Positions 10,904 to 22,559 are shown, counted from the first letter of the stretch. The stretch is 64,000 nt of DNA from Gari tellinella (GCA_922989275.2 OV277857.1:82763321-82827320), one strand, 5' to 3'. Translations and numbers: made by a program. Notes: generated from the sequence alone by a model not told the origin.

Positions 10904-11146
10904 GGGACCCGTTTCATAAAACATCGTACGACAAAAACGATCGTAAGTCTAAACTTTAAAATACGGTTAATATCTTATTTCTCCATCTAATCCTGTCAAG
11001 TTACATCTGTTTGGAATTGTCTTTTCAAGACGATTCCAAAGAGATGTCACAAGGCAGGATTAGATGGAGAAAATAAATTATTATTTAGACTTTTATAATC
11101 GGACTTACGACAACATTTGTCGTACAAAGTTTTAAGAAACGGGCCC
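10904..11146. mobile_element. Family H foldback, copy 2
   Basis: GGGACCCGTTTCATAAAAC to TAAGAAACGGGCCC. The arms share CTCCATCTAATCCTGTCAAG and its complement. Confidence 0.85.
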
Positions 11147-11460
11147 CAGGTATTTTGACATAAGAAATATTGAAATGGGCGATAAACAGTTTGGATCCTG
11201 ATCAGAAGCCATGTTACGCGAAACCGTTTGCTAATAACTACATGTAGTGTACTCGTGGTAACGCATTGAAGAGGTTAATAGTAGGGCCGTTAAATTGTGG
11301 CCCAATCCTTTTCTGTTAAAGTGTGATTTTTTGTTTAACTGGATTTTGCACTTGTGCTACATTGCTGTGCAAAAATATGACAATAAATAGGTTTAAACTA
11401 GAAGGAGTTAAACGTTTTTAAAGGCGGTTTTTTTTGTTCCATCGACCGTAAAACAAGCTG

Positions 11461-11697
11461 CAATGGAAAAAACTTTATTCTTTCCCGTTTAAACGCAAAC
11501 GAAACGCAAACGCATTGCACTAAAATGGGTAAAATGACAATTTTTTTGACAATTTTGACGACTGATTCTAATCAGTTTGGAGCCTGATCAGGCGTCGGGT
11601 TACCCGACGTCTGATCTGGCTCCAAACTGTTTGCATGGGAAATAAACGTTTTAGCATAAACGCGTTTATTGGGAAAAGAATAACGTTTTCTCCACTG
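11461..11697 (+). mobile_element. Family A MITE, degraded left end
   Basis: The left end reads CAATGGAAAAAACTTTATTC instead of CAGTGGAGAA. The right end TTTTCTCCACTG is intact. The central palindrome is GTCGGGTTACCCGAC. Confidence 0.8.
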
Positions 11698-11699
11698 TA

Positions 11700-12270
11700 T
11701 GCGTAGTTCAACGTATTCACTCGAGATGGTTGGAATGGTTTCGCACGTGGTTTGTTTCTGTGAGCGGAAACCGGAGAGACTGGGCAAATCTTAACTAATG
11801 GATCCTCTCATAGACTATAGGTACCGACCCGTTCTTATCTGGACACATCGTGAAAGTACAGGTTTGACTGTACAGTCTATTTTTCCATATGTACGTACAC
11901 ATTGTCACATATCAGTCAATTAACAAAGTTAATCAGAAAGTAGGATAACCATATTAAGTAAAATGACTGCAAAGATATAGTGGTTAACTTATATCTTACA
12001 TGGTAATTGAACTACAGTAACAACTGTGATGTACATCAGTGCTGTTATTCTCTCACTTTCAGTCGGCGCCAAATTAATAGTGAGGTTTTACCCCTTCGCC
12101 GCTATATTTTAGTTTGCTTCAATAGTGTTGTTTACAAACTCTTTTCAAAGTAAGATTCAATGTAGTTTGACTTAAGAAGTATCAAAACGAATGTATTACA
12201 GATTTTATCAAAACTGTTTGCAAAGACGACTTTGTGCGACTCTGGCGTTGAAAGGGTTTAAACAAAACTA
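11700..12270. other. No gene recognised
   Basis: Contains AGTCGGCGCCAAATTAATAG and GTTTTACCCCTTCGCCGCTA, shared with 15040-15075. This is an unnamed dispersed repeat end rather than a gene. Confidence 0.4.
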
Positions 12271-12622
12271 CAGCGTTCCCTCCCTACAACGGCCCTCCAA
12301 ACAGCGATTCCCTCCTTACAACGACGTTTGCCGCAGTTCACTAAACATGACAATAATGTCTAACGCTTTCACTGCTGCAATATCTTCTTAAAAGTGTCGT
12401 CTGTTGTTTTTTCTAAAGTAACATAATGGACATTTGGCAGAAAAAACTAAATGGCGAGTGACAAACAGCTTGAATCCTGATCAGACGCCGCGTTACGCGG
12501 CGTCTGATCTGGATTCAAGCTGTTTGCAAATGTAGCCAACTTCCCTCCATATAACGACTCCCTCCGAACAACGCACTCAATGTTTGTCTCCCATTGGATG
12601 TCGTTGTAGAGAGGGAGTGCTG
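12271..12622 (-). mobile_element. Family L element, inverted copy
   Basis: CAGCGTTCCCTCCCTACAAC to GTTGTAGAGAGGGAGTGCTG, with the G1 hairpin GACGCCGCGTTACGCGGCGTC near its centre. It is in reverse order relative to 13031-13397. Confidence 0.8.
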
Positions 12623-13030
12623 TAAACGTAAAAACATTTTAATGAACTGTGGAATATGACAGGTTACTAGTTTGAAAATCAGAAATGTTGAAATGTTAAT
12701 TAGCATGCATGTTTAACTGTTCTATGAAATCTCCTTGAATGGAAATAAAGATACTGAACTATAGCCCTGTGTACTCTAATCACTCGGCCTCAGAGTCATT
12801 CTTATATAACAGTATATTTTATCTTATTTGTACTGTATGCAATATGTTTGTTCGTTCGTTCAATTATTCGTCCCTTTATTAATCCGCCCGTCCGTCCACA
12901 TATACAGGGTAATACTTTGTCCGGCTAACTCCTACTACAGTTACAACGCTACAACCTTACAACATTTTTGCAGGCCGTTCATGTATTTAGGATATACTTT
13001 ATCCGTCTAACTTCTACAGTTTTAAAACTA

Positions 13031-13397
13031 CAGCACTCCATCTCTTCAACGACATCCAAAGGGAGACAAACATTGAGTCCGTTGTTCGGAGGGAGTCGTT
13101 ATAGAGAAGGAAGTTGGCTAAATTTGCAAACAGCTTGAATCCGGATCAGAAGCCGCGTCACTGACCATTAAGTTTTTTCTGTCCAAATGTCCATTATGTA
13201 ACTTTAGACAAAAACAACAGACGGCAATTTTAAGTAAACGATATTGCAGCAGTAAAGCATTGCAGACGACAATTTTAAGTAAACGATATTGCAGCAGTAA
13301 AGCATTAGACATAATTGTCATGTTTAGGGAACTGCGGCAAACGTCGTTGTAAGGAGGGAGTGGCTGTTAGGAGGGCCGTTGTAGGGAGGGAACACTG
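13031..13397 (+). mobile_element. Family L element
   Basis: CAGCACTCCATCTCTTCAAC to TTGTAGGGAGGGAACACTG. An internal direct duplication of ~44 bases (GACAATTTTAAGTAAACGAT twice, near 13220-13300) distinguishes this copy, and the hairpin has lost one arm. Confidence 0.8.
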
Positions 13398-13544
13398 TAC
13401 AACCTTTAGAATTTGGCAGAGTGATTGTACACATGTCACAAATGTGCAAATTTGATCTGCTTGAATTGTTCACAGAAAAAAACAGGCATTTGAACTTAGT
13501 CTTTTTTTGCAGTCCGTTCGCATATAAGGTACATACTTTGTCCG

Positions 13545-13803
13545 CAGGGCTGCCATAAGTTGATCATAAAAATCCTAAGATTTCAATTTTTTTTAAATTT
13601 TTGAGACGCAATTTTACTAATTGTACCTTTACCCCATAATCTTGGTCTTGTTTTGAAGATACATGACTGCTTAAAACAGGTTTAAAGTAATGCAGAATGC
13701 GCCTTAAGGCGCATTCTGCTTTACTTTCAGCCTGTTTTAAGCTTTGATCTGCTAGGATAAAAATCCGAATACTTAGGAAAAATCCGGAGAAATGGCAGCC
13801 CTG
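13545..13803 (+). mobile_element. Family C element (CAGGGCTGCCATAAG)
   Basis: Starts CAGGGCTGCCATAAGTTGAT and ends GAGAAATGGCAGCCCTG. The middle carries the same AAAGCAGAATGCGCC hairpin core as family B, and AAATCCGAATA/AAAAATCCGGAG lies near the right end. Confidence 0.8.
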
Positions 13804-14145
13804 CGTCCGCCTTATTCATTCTACACTTTTTAAAGCTTCAATCTTATAATTTGGCAGTGTTCTTGTATAAAAGCCATTGGAACTTAAGTTTATTTTTGAA
13901 GGAAGGTTCGTGCAACGGTATATACTTAGTCCGTCTAACTTCTCCAACAGTTTAGAAGCTACAGTCTTATAAATTGGGAGAAGTTTTCACATATATCACT
14001 GGGGAATGGTGTTTGCACATATATCACAGATTTTTTATCTGTTGAAATGTTCAGGGAATTACAGCCATTTGAACGTATGAATTTTTTTTAATATAAGGAC
14101 CATGCAACAGTACATGCATATACTTTGTTTACATGTAAAACCACA

Positions 14146-14375
14146 GGGACCCGTTTCATAAAACGTCGTACGACAAATGTTGTCGTAAGTCAAAACTTTA
14201 AAATAATTTTAATTTCTGATTTCTCTATCTAATCTTGTCTTGTGTTATCTCTTTGGAATCGTCTTTTCAAGAGATATCACAAAACAGGATTAGATGCAGA
14301 AATAAATTTTAATTGAAAATTTTATAATCTGACTTACGACAACATTTGTCATTCGCAGTGTTATGAAACGGGCCC
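14146..14375. mobile_element. Family H foldback, copy 3
   Basis: GGGACCCGTTTCATAAAACG to ATGAAACGGGCCC. The stem CTATCTAATCTTGTCTTGTG faces ACAAAACAGGATTAGATGC. Confidence 0.85.
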
Positions 14376-14519
14376 AGATGTGTATGTGGACAGGATGTCA
14401 AATAGCGAGGGCATCAATTTGTCTAACTGACGAAGCCATCTCTCGAGTTTATTATTAATTTTTCAAATAAACCATCTGGTTTTCAGTTTCTAACATGCTG
14501 ACCATTTATTTTCATCTAA

Positions 14520-14610
14520 GTAGCAAAAGGTTTGGAACCTGATCAGACGCCGGATTACCCTGCGTCTAATCTGGCTCCAAATATTTGAAATGGAACTAAT
14601 TGTTTTAACC
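14520..14610 (+). mobile_element. Family A internal fragment
   Basis: GGAACCTGATCAGACGCCGG through GCGTCTAATCTGGCTCC matches the family A core without its ends. Confidence 0.5.
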
Positions 14611-14646
14611 CTTAAAAATCACTCTCAATGACGTCATAAAGCGCAT

Positions 14647-14716
14647 TTGCAAACAGTTTTCATCCTGATCAGACGCCGCGTAACGCTGCGTCTGATCAGG
14701 ATCAAATATGTTTGCC
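14647..14716. repeat. Hairpin module G1
   Basis: TTTGCAAACAGTTTTCATCC and its near-complement flank GACGCCGCGTAACGCTGCGTC. Confidence 0.65.
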
Positions 14717-15164
14717 ACTTGTTTTTAAATCACTTCAGTTATACTGCCTTAAATATAACTTTGAAACGATATTGCAGACACCAATATTAAAGCAAACGAC
14801 AATCTGGCGGTGAAGGGATAAAAACCTTACGATAAAATTGACCATGAAATGGTTAATAGCATACACTCAGTGCAAAAAGAAACGCACATATTTTCATTAC
14901 AATATTTGTATGTAGAAGGAACGTATTTGTGAATTAAGCTTTTCATTAAGGTCAGTAGTTCTGTCTGGGGGTATCAATGTTGAAAAACACAACCTGCACA
15001 AATCGGAGCTATGTTTAAAACACGCTGCAGTTCTCTTTCGCTGCCAAATTAATCGTGAGAGTTTTACCCCTTCACCGTTTCATTGTCGTCTGCTTCAAAT
15101 TTGTTGTTTGTAAGATCGTTTCAAAGTAAGATCCAATGTAGTATGAATTAAAACATATCGATAC

Positions 15165-15266
15165 GAGTGTCAAACAGTTTGGATCATGATCAGACGCCGC
15201 GTTACGCGGCGTCTGATCAGGATTACGCGGCGTCTGATCAGGATTCAAACTGTTTGCAAATGCGCT
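15165..15266. repeat. Hairpin module G1 with duplicated arm
   Basis: The right arm TTACGCGGCGTCTGATCAGG occurs twice in tandem before TTCAAACTGTTTGC, so the hairpin can fold two ways. Confidence 0.65.
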
Positions 15267-15513
15267 TTTTGGCGTCATTAAGAGTGAAAGGGTTAAAAAG
15301 CAGCACACTGGTTTTGAGTTTTTTGTTTCTGAACTTGTTACAGAATTAAATGGATCTTGAGATATGGTATTAGTATTCTAATTTTCTTCAAGAACAGATT
15401 CGTAATCTGCGCATGAGCACGGTGTGCGTTTCTTTTTGCACTGAGTGTATGCACGTTTATTAGGCAAGAATAAAGTCTTCTCCACTGAATTCTCTGTATA
15501 AACACATGTGCTA

Positions 15514-15759
15514 CAGTGGATAATATGTTATTCTTTCCCGTTTAAACGCAAACGTACGCAAACGCAAAGCACTAAAACGTAGAAAAGTACAACTTTTGGA
15601 CAATTCTGATAATTCATGTTTATCTCAGTGGCAAACAGTTTGGAGCCTGATCAGACGCCGGGTTACCCGGCGTCTGATCTGGCTCCAAACTGTTTGCACT
15701 GCAAATAATAGTTTTAGTGTAAACGCGTTTATTGGGAAAGAATAACAGATTCTCCACTG
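15514..15759 (+). mobile_element. Family A MITE, copy 7
   Basis: Complete: CAGTGGATAATATGTTATTC to AGATTCTCCACTG with TA flanks. A lone right-end relic (GTTTATTAGGCAAGAATAAA...TTCTCCACTG) precedes it at about 15450-15488. Confidence 0.85.
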
Positions 15760-16220
15760 TAGTATTGGATAGAAACTCTAGTCAGGGTGTTCATTAACAA
15801 CTTTATTACACTTATTGTATACATATAACGTATGAAATATAACAATACATGTACATGTAATGAAATTTTCCCAAAATTAACCATTTCGCTACCAGACTCA
15901 ACAGCACGAACATATATGCAACCAGTTTGGATCCTGATCACACGCCGCGTTACTCTTGCGTTGACTATATCGATATAACATATTTAGTGTTTCAACTACA
16001 CCTATATGTTGCTATGACGAGAACTCCAAGTATTATAATGTATAATGTATATTACTGTCAGATGTGAAAGACATGTTGTGCTCAGTGCTAAAGCATGATG
16101 GGATTGCAGCAGAAAGATGTCGTTTCTAACACTACCGACATGTCCTTATGCACAATATTGTATTTGGCTATTGGTGTGTCGGCTAAATACTGGATTGCTT
16201 TGGCAGTTCCCTTGTCTCTA
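15760..16220. other. No gene recognised
   Basis: No exon or clear repeat beyond a half G1 arm (GTTTGGATCCTGATCACACG) near 15926. Confidence 0.4.
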
Positions 16221-16222
16221 AC

Positions 16223-16249
16223 AATGGAGAATATGTTATTCTCCACTGT
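16223..16249. mobile_element. Minimal family A relic: two ends fused
   Basis: CAATGGAGAATATGTT is followed at once by ATTCTCCACTG, giving a 27-base remnant made only of the two termini. Confidence 0.6.
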
Positions 16250-16466
16250 ACGGTGTTTACATGTACATTGATGCAGACGTGAGTGTACATGTGCACATAG
16301 AACCCGATATTTTTCTTGGTCCTATGCAACTCTGGGTAAAGACTCAACGGTCCCTTTACGCTACAACACACGCCACAGAACTTAGCACAAGAAGACTTCT
16401 GGATGAAGTGCGTCAGGATGCGTAATTCTCAAATATTGCAAGGTAATATTGTCCCTTAATCTAGCC

Positions 16467-16627
16467 TCAGTTTGACCGCTTGTATTCTTTCACCATGTTA
16501 GCCAGTTCATTTAGTCCCTCATAAATCCCCTCTCCGGAAGTTGCGCAGGTAGTCTGTATATGCCATTTCCGACCACTTAGTTTGTTTAAATGAAGTTGAT
16601 CAACGATTTTAGCTGGATTTAGTGCTC
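16467..16627 (-). CDS. ARF-like GTPase exon 3 and stop
   Basis: Acceptor TTGCAG|GAGCAC. Encodes [29 protein letters not shown] and a basic tail ending KRSN before TGA. Confidence 0.92.
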
Positions 16628-18881
16628 CTGCAACATGGAAATAAATAGTTAATTTAGCCGATGTCGGTTTTAAAGCTATTGTTAAAGAACTATCCCCCGT
16701 GCATTCTTTACAAGTTATTTAAAAAGCTGATTAACTTTATTGTCTGAACGTTGATATTAGGAAACATCCTAAATTAATCTACCCAGTAACTGAACCAAAT
16801 TTGAAATGGGTGATGCGAAACATATGTATAACAGGTACATTATATTTTGAAAGGCTGATTTTCAGGGTGGGCTACCTACCTGGAAGATCTTGCTTATTCG
16901 CTAGAATAAGAACTGGAACACCTCTCATCTCATCGCTGTCCAATATACCGAACAGCTCTTCCCGGGCCTCTGCCATTCGCTCTTGATCAGCGCTATCGAC
17001 GACGTATATTAACCCGTGGCTGTTTCTGTAGTAGTGACTCCAGAGTTGTCTAATCTTGTTCTGACCGCCGACATCCCATACAGTGAAAGTGAGGCCCTTC
17101 ACGGGGTTGACAACCTCAACATTGAAGCCAATGGTTGGAATCGTACATACATTCTCGTTCAGTTTGATTTTGTACAGAATTGTTGTCTTTCCTGTAACGA
17201 AATAACTCATTTACAATAATTCAGATCAGAATACATGTATTCACATATTCAAGTTGCACATGCTAGAGAACAAAGACCCGTATTGCGGAACGTCGTACGA
17301 CAAATATTGTTGTATGTCATTCTAAAATTCTCAATTATTATTTATTTTTCCATTTAAATCTGTCTTGTGACATCTCTTTGGAATTGCCTTGAAAAAACGA
17401 TTCCAAAGAGACGTCACAAAACAGGATTAGATGGAGAAATCAGTTCTAATTAGATGTATTTTAACGTTTTTACATACGACCACTTTTGACGTACGACGTT
17501 TCGTAAGACGGGCCAAAGAGGATAAGACCTTAACATTATTGTTCCTGTTTAACCCTTTCCCATAAATACGCCGTTAAAAGTACGCCTTTAAGGGGAGAAA
17601 TGGTTCCAGCCTATACAGTCACGAATATCCCTTTCATCCCGTTTTAAGTGGTTCTGTGTTTAAAGCTAGAAGAAAAAAAAACCAGTCGTATGTGTTACGT
17701 TGCCGATTTAGTCAGTTATGAACTCAGCTATCTTTTTGCGCTACATTATTCACTAATCAATTTGACGAAATGCGTAGTTCCATCGAGATATATCAATTAA
17801 TTTAATAGAAACAGGGTATATATAACACTGCGTTTCGTCAATGTTGATTGACTTTGCACATACGGCCGCACTGCGACAAAATGTTGGTCGTGCAACGCCG
17901 TTTTGTACATGTATGTATTGTGTAGGTGGTGCAGTTTGGTTGAGTCGTATCACTCTGCAACGATGGCGGTGAGTGGAACCCATCTCCCCACACCCCTACA
18001 GTGGAGAAATCTGTTATTCTTTCCCAATAAACGCGTTTACGCTAAAACTATTATTTGCGATGCAAACAGTTTGGAGCCAGATCAGACGCCGGGTAACCCG
18101 GCGTCTGATCAGGCTTCAAACTGTTTGTCACCACGATGAACATCAATTATCAGAATTGTCCAAAAGTTGTACTTTTCTACGTTTTTGTGCTTTGCGTTTG
18201 CGTACGTTTGCGTTTAAACGGGAAAGAATAACAGATTCTCCACTGTACAACCATTCCACTGAGTGCCGCGTTGATCAATGAATAAATTATTAATGGTTAG
18301 CTTTAATTGACAATGAATAAAATGCTATTGATCTAAATAAAAATCATTTTATATTGTAAACTTTGGAAAACAGTTTGAAAAACGCTTCTCATGTACCCAT
18401 TACCAACTATAAACGCTGTTTACACCTTTTACTTATTCTTCCATTTAAACAAAATATGTCCATTTTAAACAGTCATGAATATGTTCCAAAATAAAACCGT
18501 CCTGCATGTCCTAGCAGATGAATATGCATATGACTGCTTAAAGAAGGTTGCAAGTAACTAAAGCTCAATCATGCGCCTTAAGGCACATTCTGCTTAATGC
18601 CAACTTGCTTTAAGTGGTCACCTCTCTTCAAAACTATAAACAGGCTATAGGGTAAATACAAACCACGTATGCAGATTAATGTTCTCCCTGTCATTTACAT
18701 TACAAGTATCTTAGCCGTTCATAGTTATAATACGGTTAATAATAATAATAACAACAACAACAGGCACACTATTGTCTAAATAATATTTACCTGCTGCGTC
18801 TAACCCAAGCATCAGTATCTTGGCCTCTGATGTTCCCCAATCCTCAAACAGTTGGAGTATCCGTGAAACAAACAATCCCAT
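16467..18881 (-). CDS. ARF-family small GTPase (3 exons)
   Basis: Three exons (18881-18791, 17191-16880, 16627-16467) join in consistent phase into 187 residues. The protein should act as a membrane-cycling GTP switch in vesicle traffic. Visible features: Gly2 (MGLF start, for N-myristoylation), an amphipathic N-helix, P-loop GLDAAGKTT (26-34), switch [10 protein letters not shown] (48-56), WDVGGQ (69-74, catalytic Gln74), NKQD (129-132) and CATSGEG near the C-terminus. Length and signatures fit the ARF/ARL family (ARF1 is 181 aa). It diverges from ARF1 and ARF6 in the N-helix, and [12 protein letters not shown] departs from the usual WDVGGQDKIRPL, so it looks like a diverged paralog. No orthology to a named ARF or ARL is claimed. 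Intron 1 carries a family A and a family H element. Confidence 0.92.
16880..17191 (-). CDS. ARF-like GTPase exon 2
   Basis: Acceptor TTACAG|GAAAG and donor CCAG|GTAGGT, phase 1 at both ends. Carries GKTT, switch I, WDVGGQ and NKQDLP. Confidence 0.93.
17275..17514. mobile_element. Family H foldback, copy 4 (ARF intron 1)
   Basis: GACCCGTATTGCGGAACGTC to GTTTCGTAAGACGGGCC. It lies about 85 bases upstream of exon 2 in the gene's direction. Confidence 0.75.
17999..18245 (-). mobile_element. Family A MITE, inverted copy (ARF intron 1)
   Basis: The same element in reverse: AATAAACGCGTTTACGC comes first and TTTGCGTTTAAACGGGAA last. TA flanks and the full palindrome are present. Confidence 0.85.
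18396..18656 (-). mobile_element. Family B element, degraded (ARF intron 1)
   Basis: Has CCCATTACC and CTTCAAAACTATAAACAGGC near its ends and a worn CATGCGCCTTAAGGCACATT core. Confidence 0.6.
18731..18766. repeat. AAT/AAC trinucleotide microsatellite
   Basis: Runs of AATAATAATAATAAC and then ACAACAACAACAG. Confidence 0.7.
18791..18881 (-). CDS. ARF-like GTPase exon 1
   Basis: Encodes [15 protein letters not shown] through the start of the P-loop. The donor is GCAG|GTAAAT, phase 1. Confidence 0.9.
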
Positions 18882-19244
18882 TATTTTGTGTTAACCGTTT
18901 ATGTAAGAACTTAGTATTGACTAGGCTTAACCGTATCGATTCTGTGTAGATCATATGACGAAACGTAAGTCTGTCAAACATTATATAGCTAGAACTTACT
19001 TCAATCCTTACACTCAAATCATGAAATGTTGTCGTTTCCATAGTCATTGTATATCGAGTCATTATTCAGTTGTTGGTTGAGACCATGCGAGCTGTTCCAA
19101 CGTGGAGAAAATGACGATTTTCTGAATTAATGATTTGATTGGTCGATATTTTTATCACAGGTATTTCTAATACTATTTATAGATAATCCACGACAGGTAT
19201 ATCGTATTTGGAGGACTGGTTAAACCAAGCATAAAGTTCAGTTA

Positions 19245-19400
19245 CAGTAAAAACTCTCTATTACGACAACTAAATCAGGGTCATTTTCAGTTTTAAGACA
19301 GGTGGCTTATTAATGCAAGATGAAAGTAAAACAAAAAAATCCTTTAGGAATGTTCTGCTTTAATTTCATATTGCTTTTAAGCTGTCACCTGTTTTTAAAC
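19245..19400. mobile_element. Family I element, truncated
   Basis: Begins CAGTAAAAACTCTCTATTAC, with a worn hairpin CCTTTAGG core. The matching right end is absent. Confidence 0.5.
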
Positions 19401-19852
19401 CCATCAAGTAGCCTTTACATGTATATATGTATGAAATCGTAATAAAGAAGTTTTACTTTATTCTAACAATTAGAAATTTTAGCCACAAGTCCACCACCAC
19501 AAGTACATAAACAACGATATTTAATAAGGCAATAGTTGACACTATTTGAAAATGTAGACAGATCGAGTCGCGATCAAAAGTCAAAGCGTTAATAACACTT
19601 TTTGTATACATGTATTACTATTAATAATATCCTATCTAAAAACTTAAAAATCTCGTATGTAGGTACACATGCGTTCCTAAGTAGGTATTTTTTTTTAAAT
19701 ACAAAGTTAAATATATGGAAAGCGGCATTATTATTATTATTATTGTGTAACGTCGCAAACCGAGTTACCAAGCAACAACAAACCCTACGATGCAAAGCTT
19801 AAGCTCGCATGAAGAGATGTTTGATCCGCTATACATGTACATTATTAGTTAT

Positions 19853-19983
19853 ACAGTTTCTTCACAGTGTACATGAGGATTTCTTCCCGGCTGAGGTAAA
19901 TCATGTTGCCCGAGCCGTTAGGCGAGGGTTACATGATTTTACCAGCCGGGAAGAAATCCTCATGTACTCTGTGAAGAAACTGT
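19853..19983. repeat. Foldback with ~40-base arms
   Basis: ACAGTTTCTTCACAGTGTAC...TTCTTCCCGGCT faces AGCCGGGAAGAAATCCTCAT...GAAACTGT with about one mismatch per arm. The loop holds a second pair, TAAATCATGT and ACATGATTTTA. Confidence 0.7.
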
Positions 19984-20459
19984 ATAACGAATTTATTATA
20001 TTGCAAAGTTTTCACTGTTCAAACGAAATATTTCTGAATTTGTCGTGTACAGCGCTTATATAATAAACTATAACAAAATCGCGCCAAAGCAGATAACGTT
20101 GAGCGTAAGTGACGTCATGTTTCTGACGTTGTTATTCATAAGAAAAATGGGCATATTCGGCGTCAAACTTTCCCAGAAACAATGCGACTGTTGAAAGACC
20201 CAAACAGCGAATGGTTCTTAGCCGAAATGGAATTAAAACGGAGGATGCACGGTTGAATGCACTCAATCCTGTCGAGCAATCGGCCATCTTATTTTCTGCA
20301 AAGCAAGACTCAGGGACCTGTCAGCCAATGAAAACATCTGCATTTCCAAGTACCCTGTCAGCTTACAGGGTACTTGTAATCACGTCTAGGGCTCGTTGAC
20401 CAATGAAAAGAAAGGAATCTACTTTGCAGTATAATAAGTATATATTCACTCACATCCGT

Positions 20460-20665
20460 ACAACGATTTGGAAAGCATCATTTGCATATTCCAACGTACC
20501 ACCTACGTTACATAACTCTCGTCCCGATACTTCGAGTGACCCAGCATCAACACACCCTGTACCAAGATATGTTCGTTCAGCTGTATATAATGTCTCACTT
20601 CCAAACGATTTGGGATGCCTCATTTGCATATGCCAAAGTACCACGTACGTTACAGCTGTATCAAT
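20460..20665 (+). repeat. Tandem dimer with TCATTTGCATAT
   Basis: Two ~60-base units about 125 bases apart share CGATTTGG, TCATTTGCATAT and the CCAACGTACCACCTACGTTA/CCAAAGTACCACGTACGTTA blocks. Confidence 0.55.
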
Positions 20666-20724
20666 AAATCATGTACGTACATGCTTGTTTGTTTGAGTAA
20701 GGTTTTACGGTGTAATATTAAATT

Positions 20725-21660
20725 TGGACCCCATTGAAAAATGACCTCCCGGTCAATTCTCAACGTTGAAAAAATACCCTACCCATGAAATTATGACTCC
20801 TGAATTGTCTGTTGTAAAATGACCGGGAGGTCATTTCTCAACGTTGAAAAATGACCCGTGTAAAGTTTCAACGTTGAAAGTTGTCTTAACCCGTGCAGAA
20901 TTGTCTCATAGACTTTATTGTGATTAACTGACTACTGGTATGAGGGGGTCATTGTTCAACGTTGAGAAATGACCCGGGGTCAATTCTCAACGTTGAAAAA
21001 GACCCTACCCATGAAATTATGACCCGGGGGTAATTTCTCAACGTTGAAAAAAGACCCTACCATTGAAATTATGACTCCTGAATTATCTTCTTGTAAATGA
21101 AATTGGGGTCATTTTTCAACGTTGAGAAACGACCCCGGTCATGTTACAACAAGATAATTCAGCAGTTATAATTTCATAGGTAGGGTCTTTTTTCAATGTT
21201 GAGAATTGACCCCGGGTCATTTTTCAACGTTGAAAAATGACCCCCTCAAACCAGTAGTCAGTTAATAACAATTAAGTTTAGAAGATATATTTGTACAGGT
21301 TAAGTCATCTTCAACGATGAAACTTAACACGGGTCATTTTGCAACGTTGAGAAATGACCCCCCTTCATTTTAAAACCAGATAATTCATGAGTCCTAATTT
21401 CATGGGTATGGTCTTTTTTCAATGTTGAGATTTGACACCGGGTCTTTTTCAACGTTGAACAATGACCCCCCTCAAACCAGTAGTAAGGGTCTTTTTCAAC
21501 TTTAGGAATATTTTTCAACGTTGAGAAATGACCCCAGATCTATTACAAACGTTACAAAATACCCCCTAACAAGGATCAGTTAATAACCAAAAATGTGTGG
21601 CAGCCATTTAAAGTTTATGGGTATGGTTATATTTTAATATTGAAAATTGACCCCCGGTCA
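20725..21660. repeat. CAACGTTGAAAAATGACC minisatellite
   Basis: Dozens of CTCAACGTTGAGAAATGACC-type units (AACGTT palindrome plus a GGTCATTTT side) in both orientations. Longer sub-blocks with ACCCTACCCATGAAATTATG appear in both directions. Short open frames here are repeat-driven, not genes. Confidence 0.85.
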
Positions 21661-21666
21661 TTTTAC

Positions 21667-22457
21667 AATAATTTAATATTGTTTGTTTTCATTACATTTG
21701 GTTAGCTGTGATTGGTTGTAATTTTTGTTTCATAACTCCATGAAAAAAATAAAATTCAGGCCACGCCTTGTCATGACTACTTTCCCTTAGTCCAACTGCT
21801 CTTCACAAGCGCTGCATGAAGCAGGATGCCAAATGACGTCATTGAAGTCGGCGTTACTACATAACAACGTCGCGTTTTGGCGGAAATTATTTATGGCGGA
21901 GGGACTACAACCTACGTTTTAAAAGCGTTAAAAAAGAACATTCGCGTCAGATTCTCTAATTAACTACTTTCTTAAATTCAGAAGTGATATTAAAATATAA
22001 GGAATAATTCGGAATATTTATTGTATTCATGGAGGTATGAAAAAAAACCTGGTCACACTGTATGAAACCGCGAAGGTTTTTTTTCATACCTCCATGAATA
22101 CAATAAATATTCCGAATTATTCCTTATAATTAAATATCACTTCTGAATTTAAGAAAGTAGTTAATTAGAGAATCTGACGCGAATGTTCTTTTTTAACGCT
22201 TTTAAAACGTAGGTTGTAGTCCCTCCGCCATATATAATTTCCGCCAAAACGCGACGTTGTTATGTAGTAACGTCGACTTCAATGACGTAATTTGGCATCC
22301 TGCTTCATGCAGCGCTTGTGAAGAGCAGTTGGACTAAGGGAAAGTAGTCCTGACAAGGCGTGGCCTGAATTTTATTTTTTTCATGGAGTTATGAAACAAA
22401 AATTACAACCAATCACAGCTAACCAAATGTAATGAAAACAAACAATATTAAATTATT
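21667..22457. mobile_element. Large near-perfect palindrome, 384-bp arms
   Basis: The left arm 21667-22050 and right arm 22074-22457 are equal in length and, by eye, about 98% identical in inverted orientation, with a 23-base spacer. The arms hold TTTGGCGGAAATTAT...GCGGAGGGAC and ATGAATACAATAAATATTCC. It sits inside the AACGTT minisatellite, which resumes about 100 bases to the right. No coding frame spans it. Confidence 0.85.
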
Positions 22458-22550
22458 TTTGTATGAAACCGCTTCGCGGTTTCATACAGTGTGACCAGGG
22501 TTTTTTCATACCTCCATGAATACAATAAATATTCGAATTATTCCTTAAAT
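22458..22550. repeat. Partial extra copy of palindrome arm
   Basis: GTATGAAACCGC TTC GCGGTTTCATAC is a perfect hairpin. It is followed by a repeat of the arm's CATACCTCCATGAATACAAT. Confidence 0.65.
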
Positions 22551-22559
22551 GTTAAAGAA

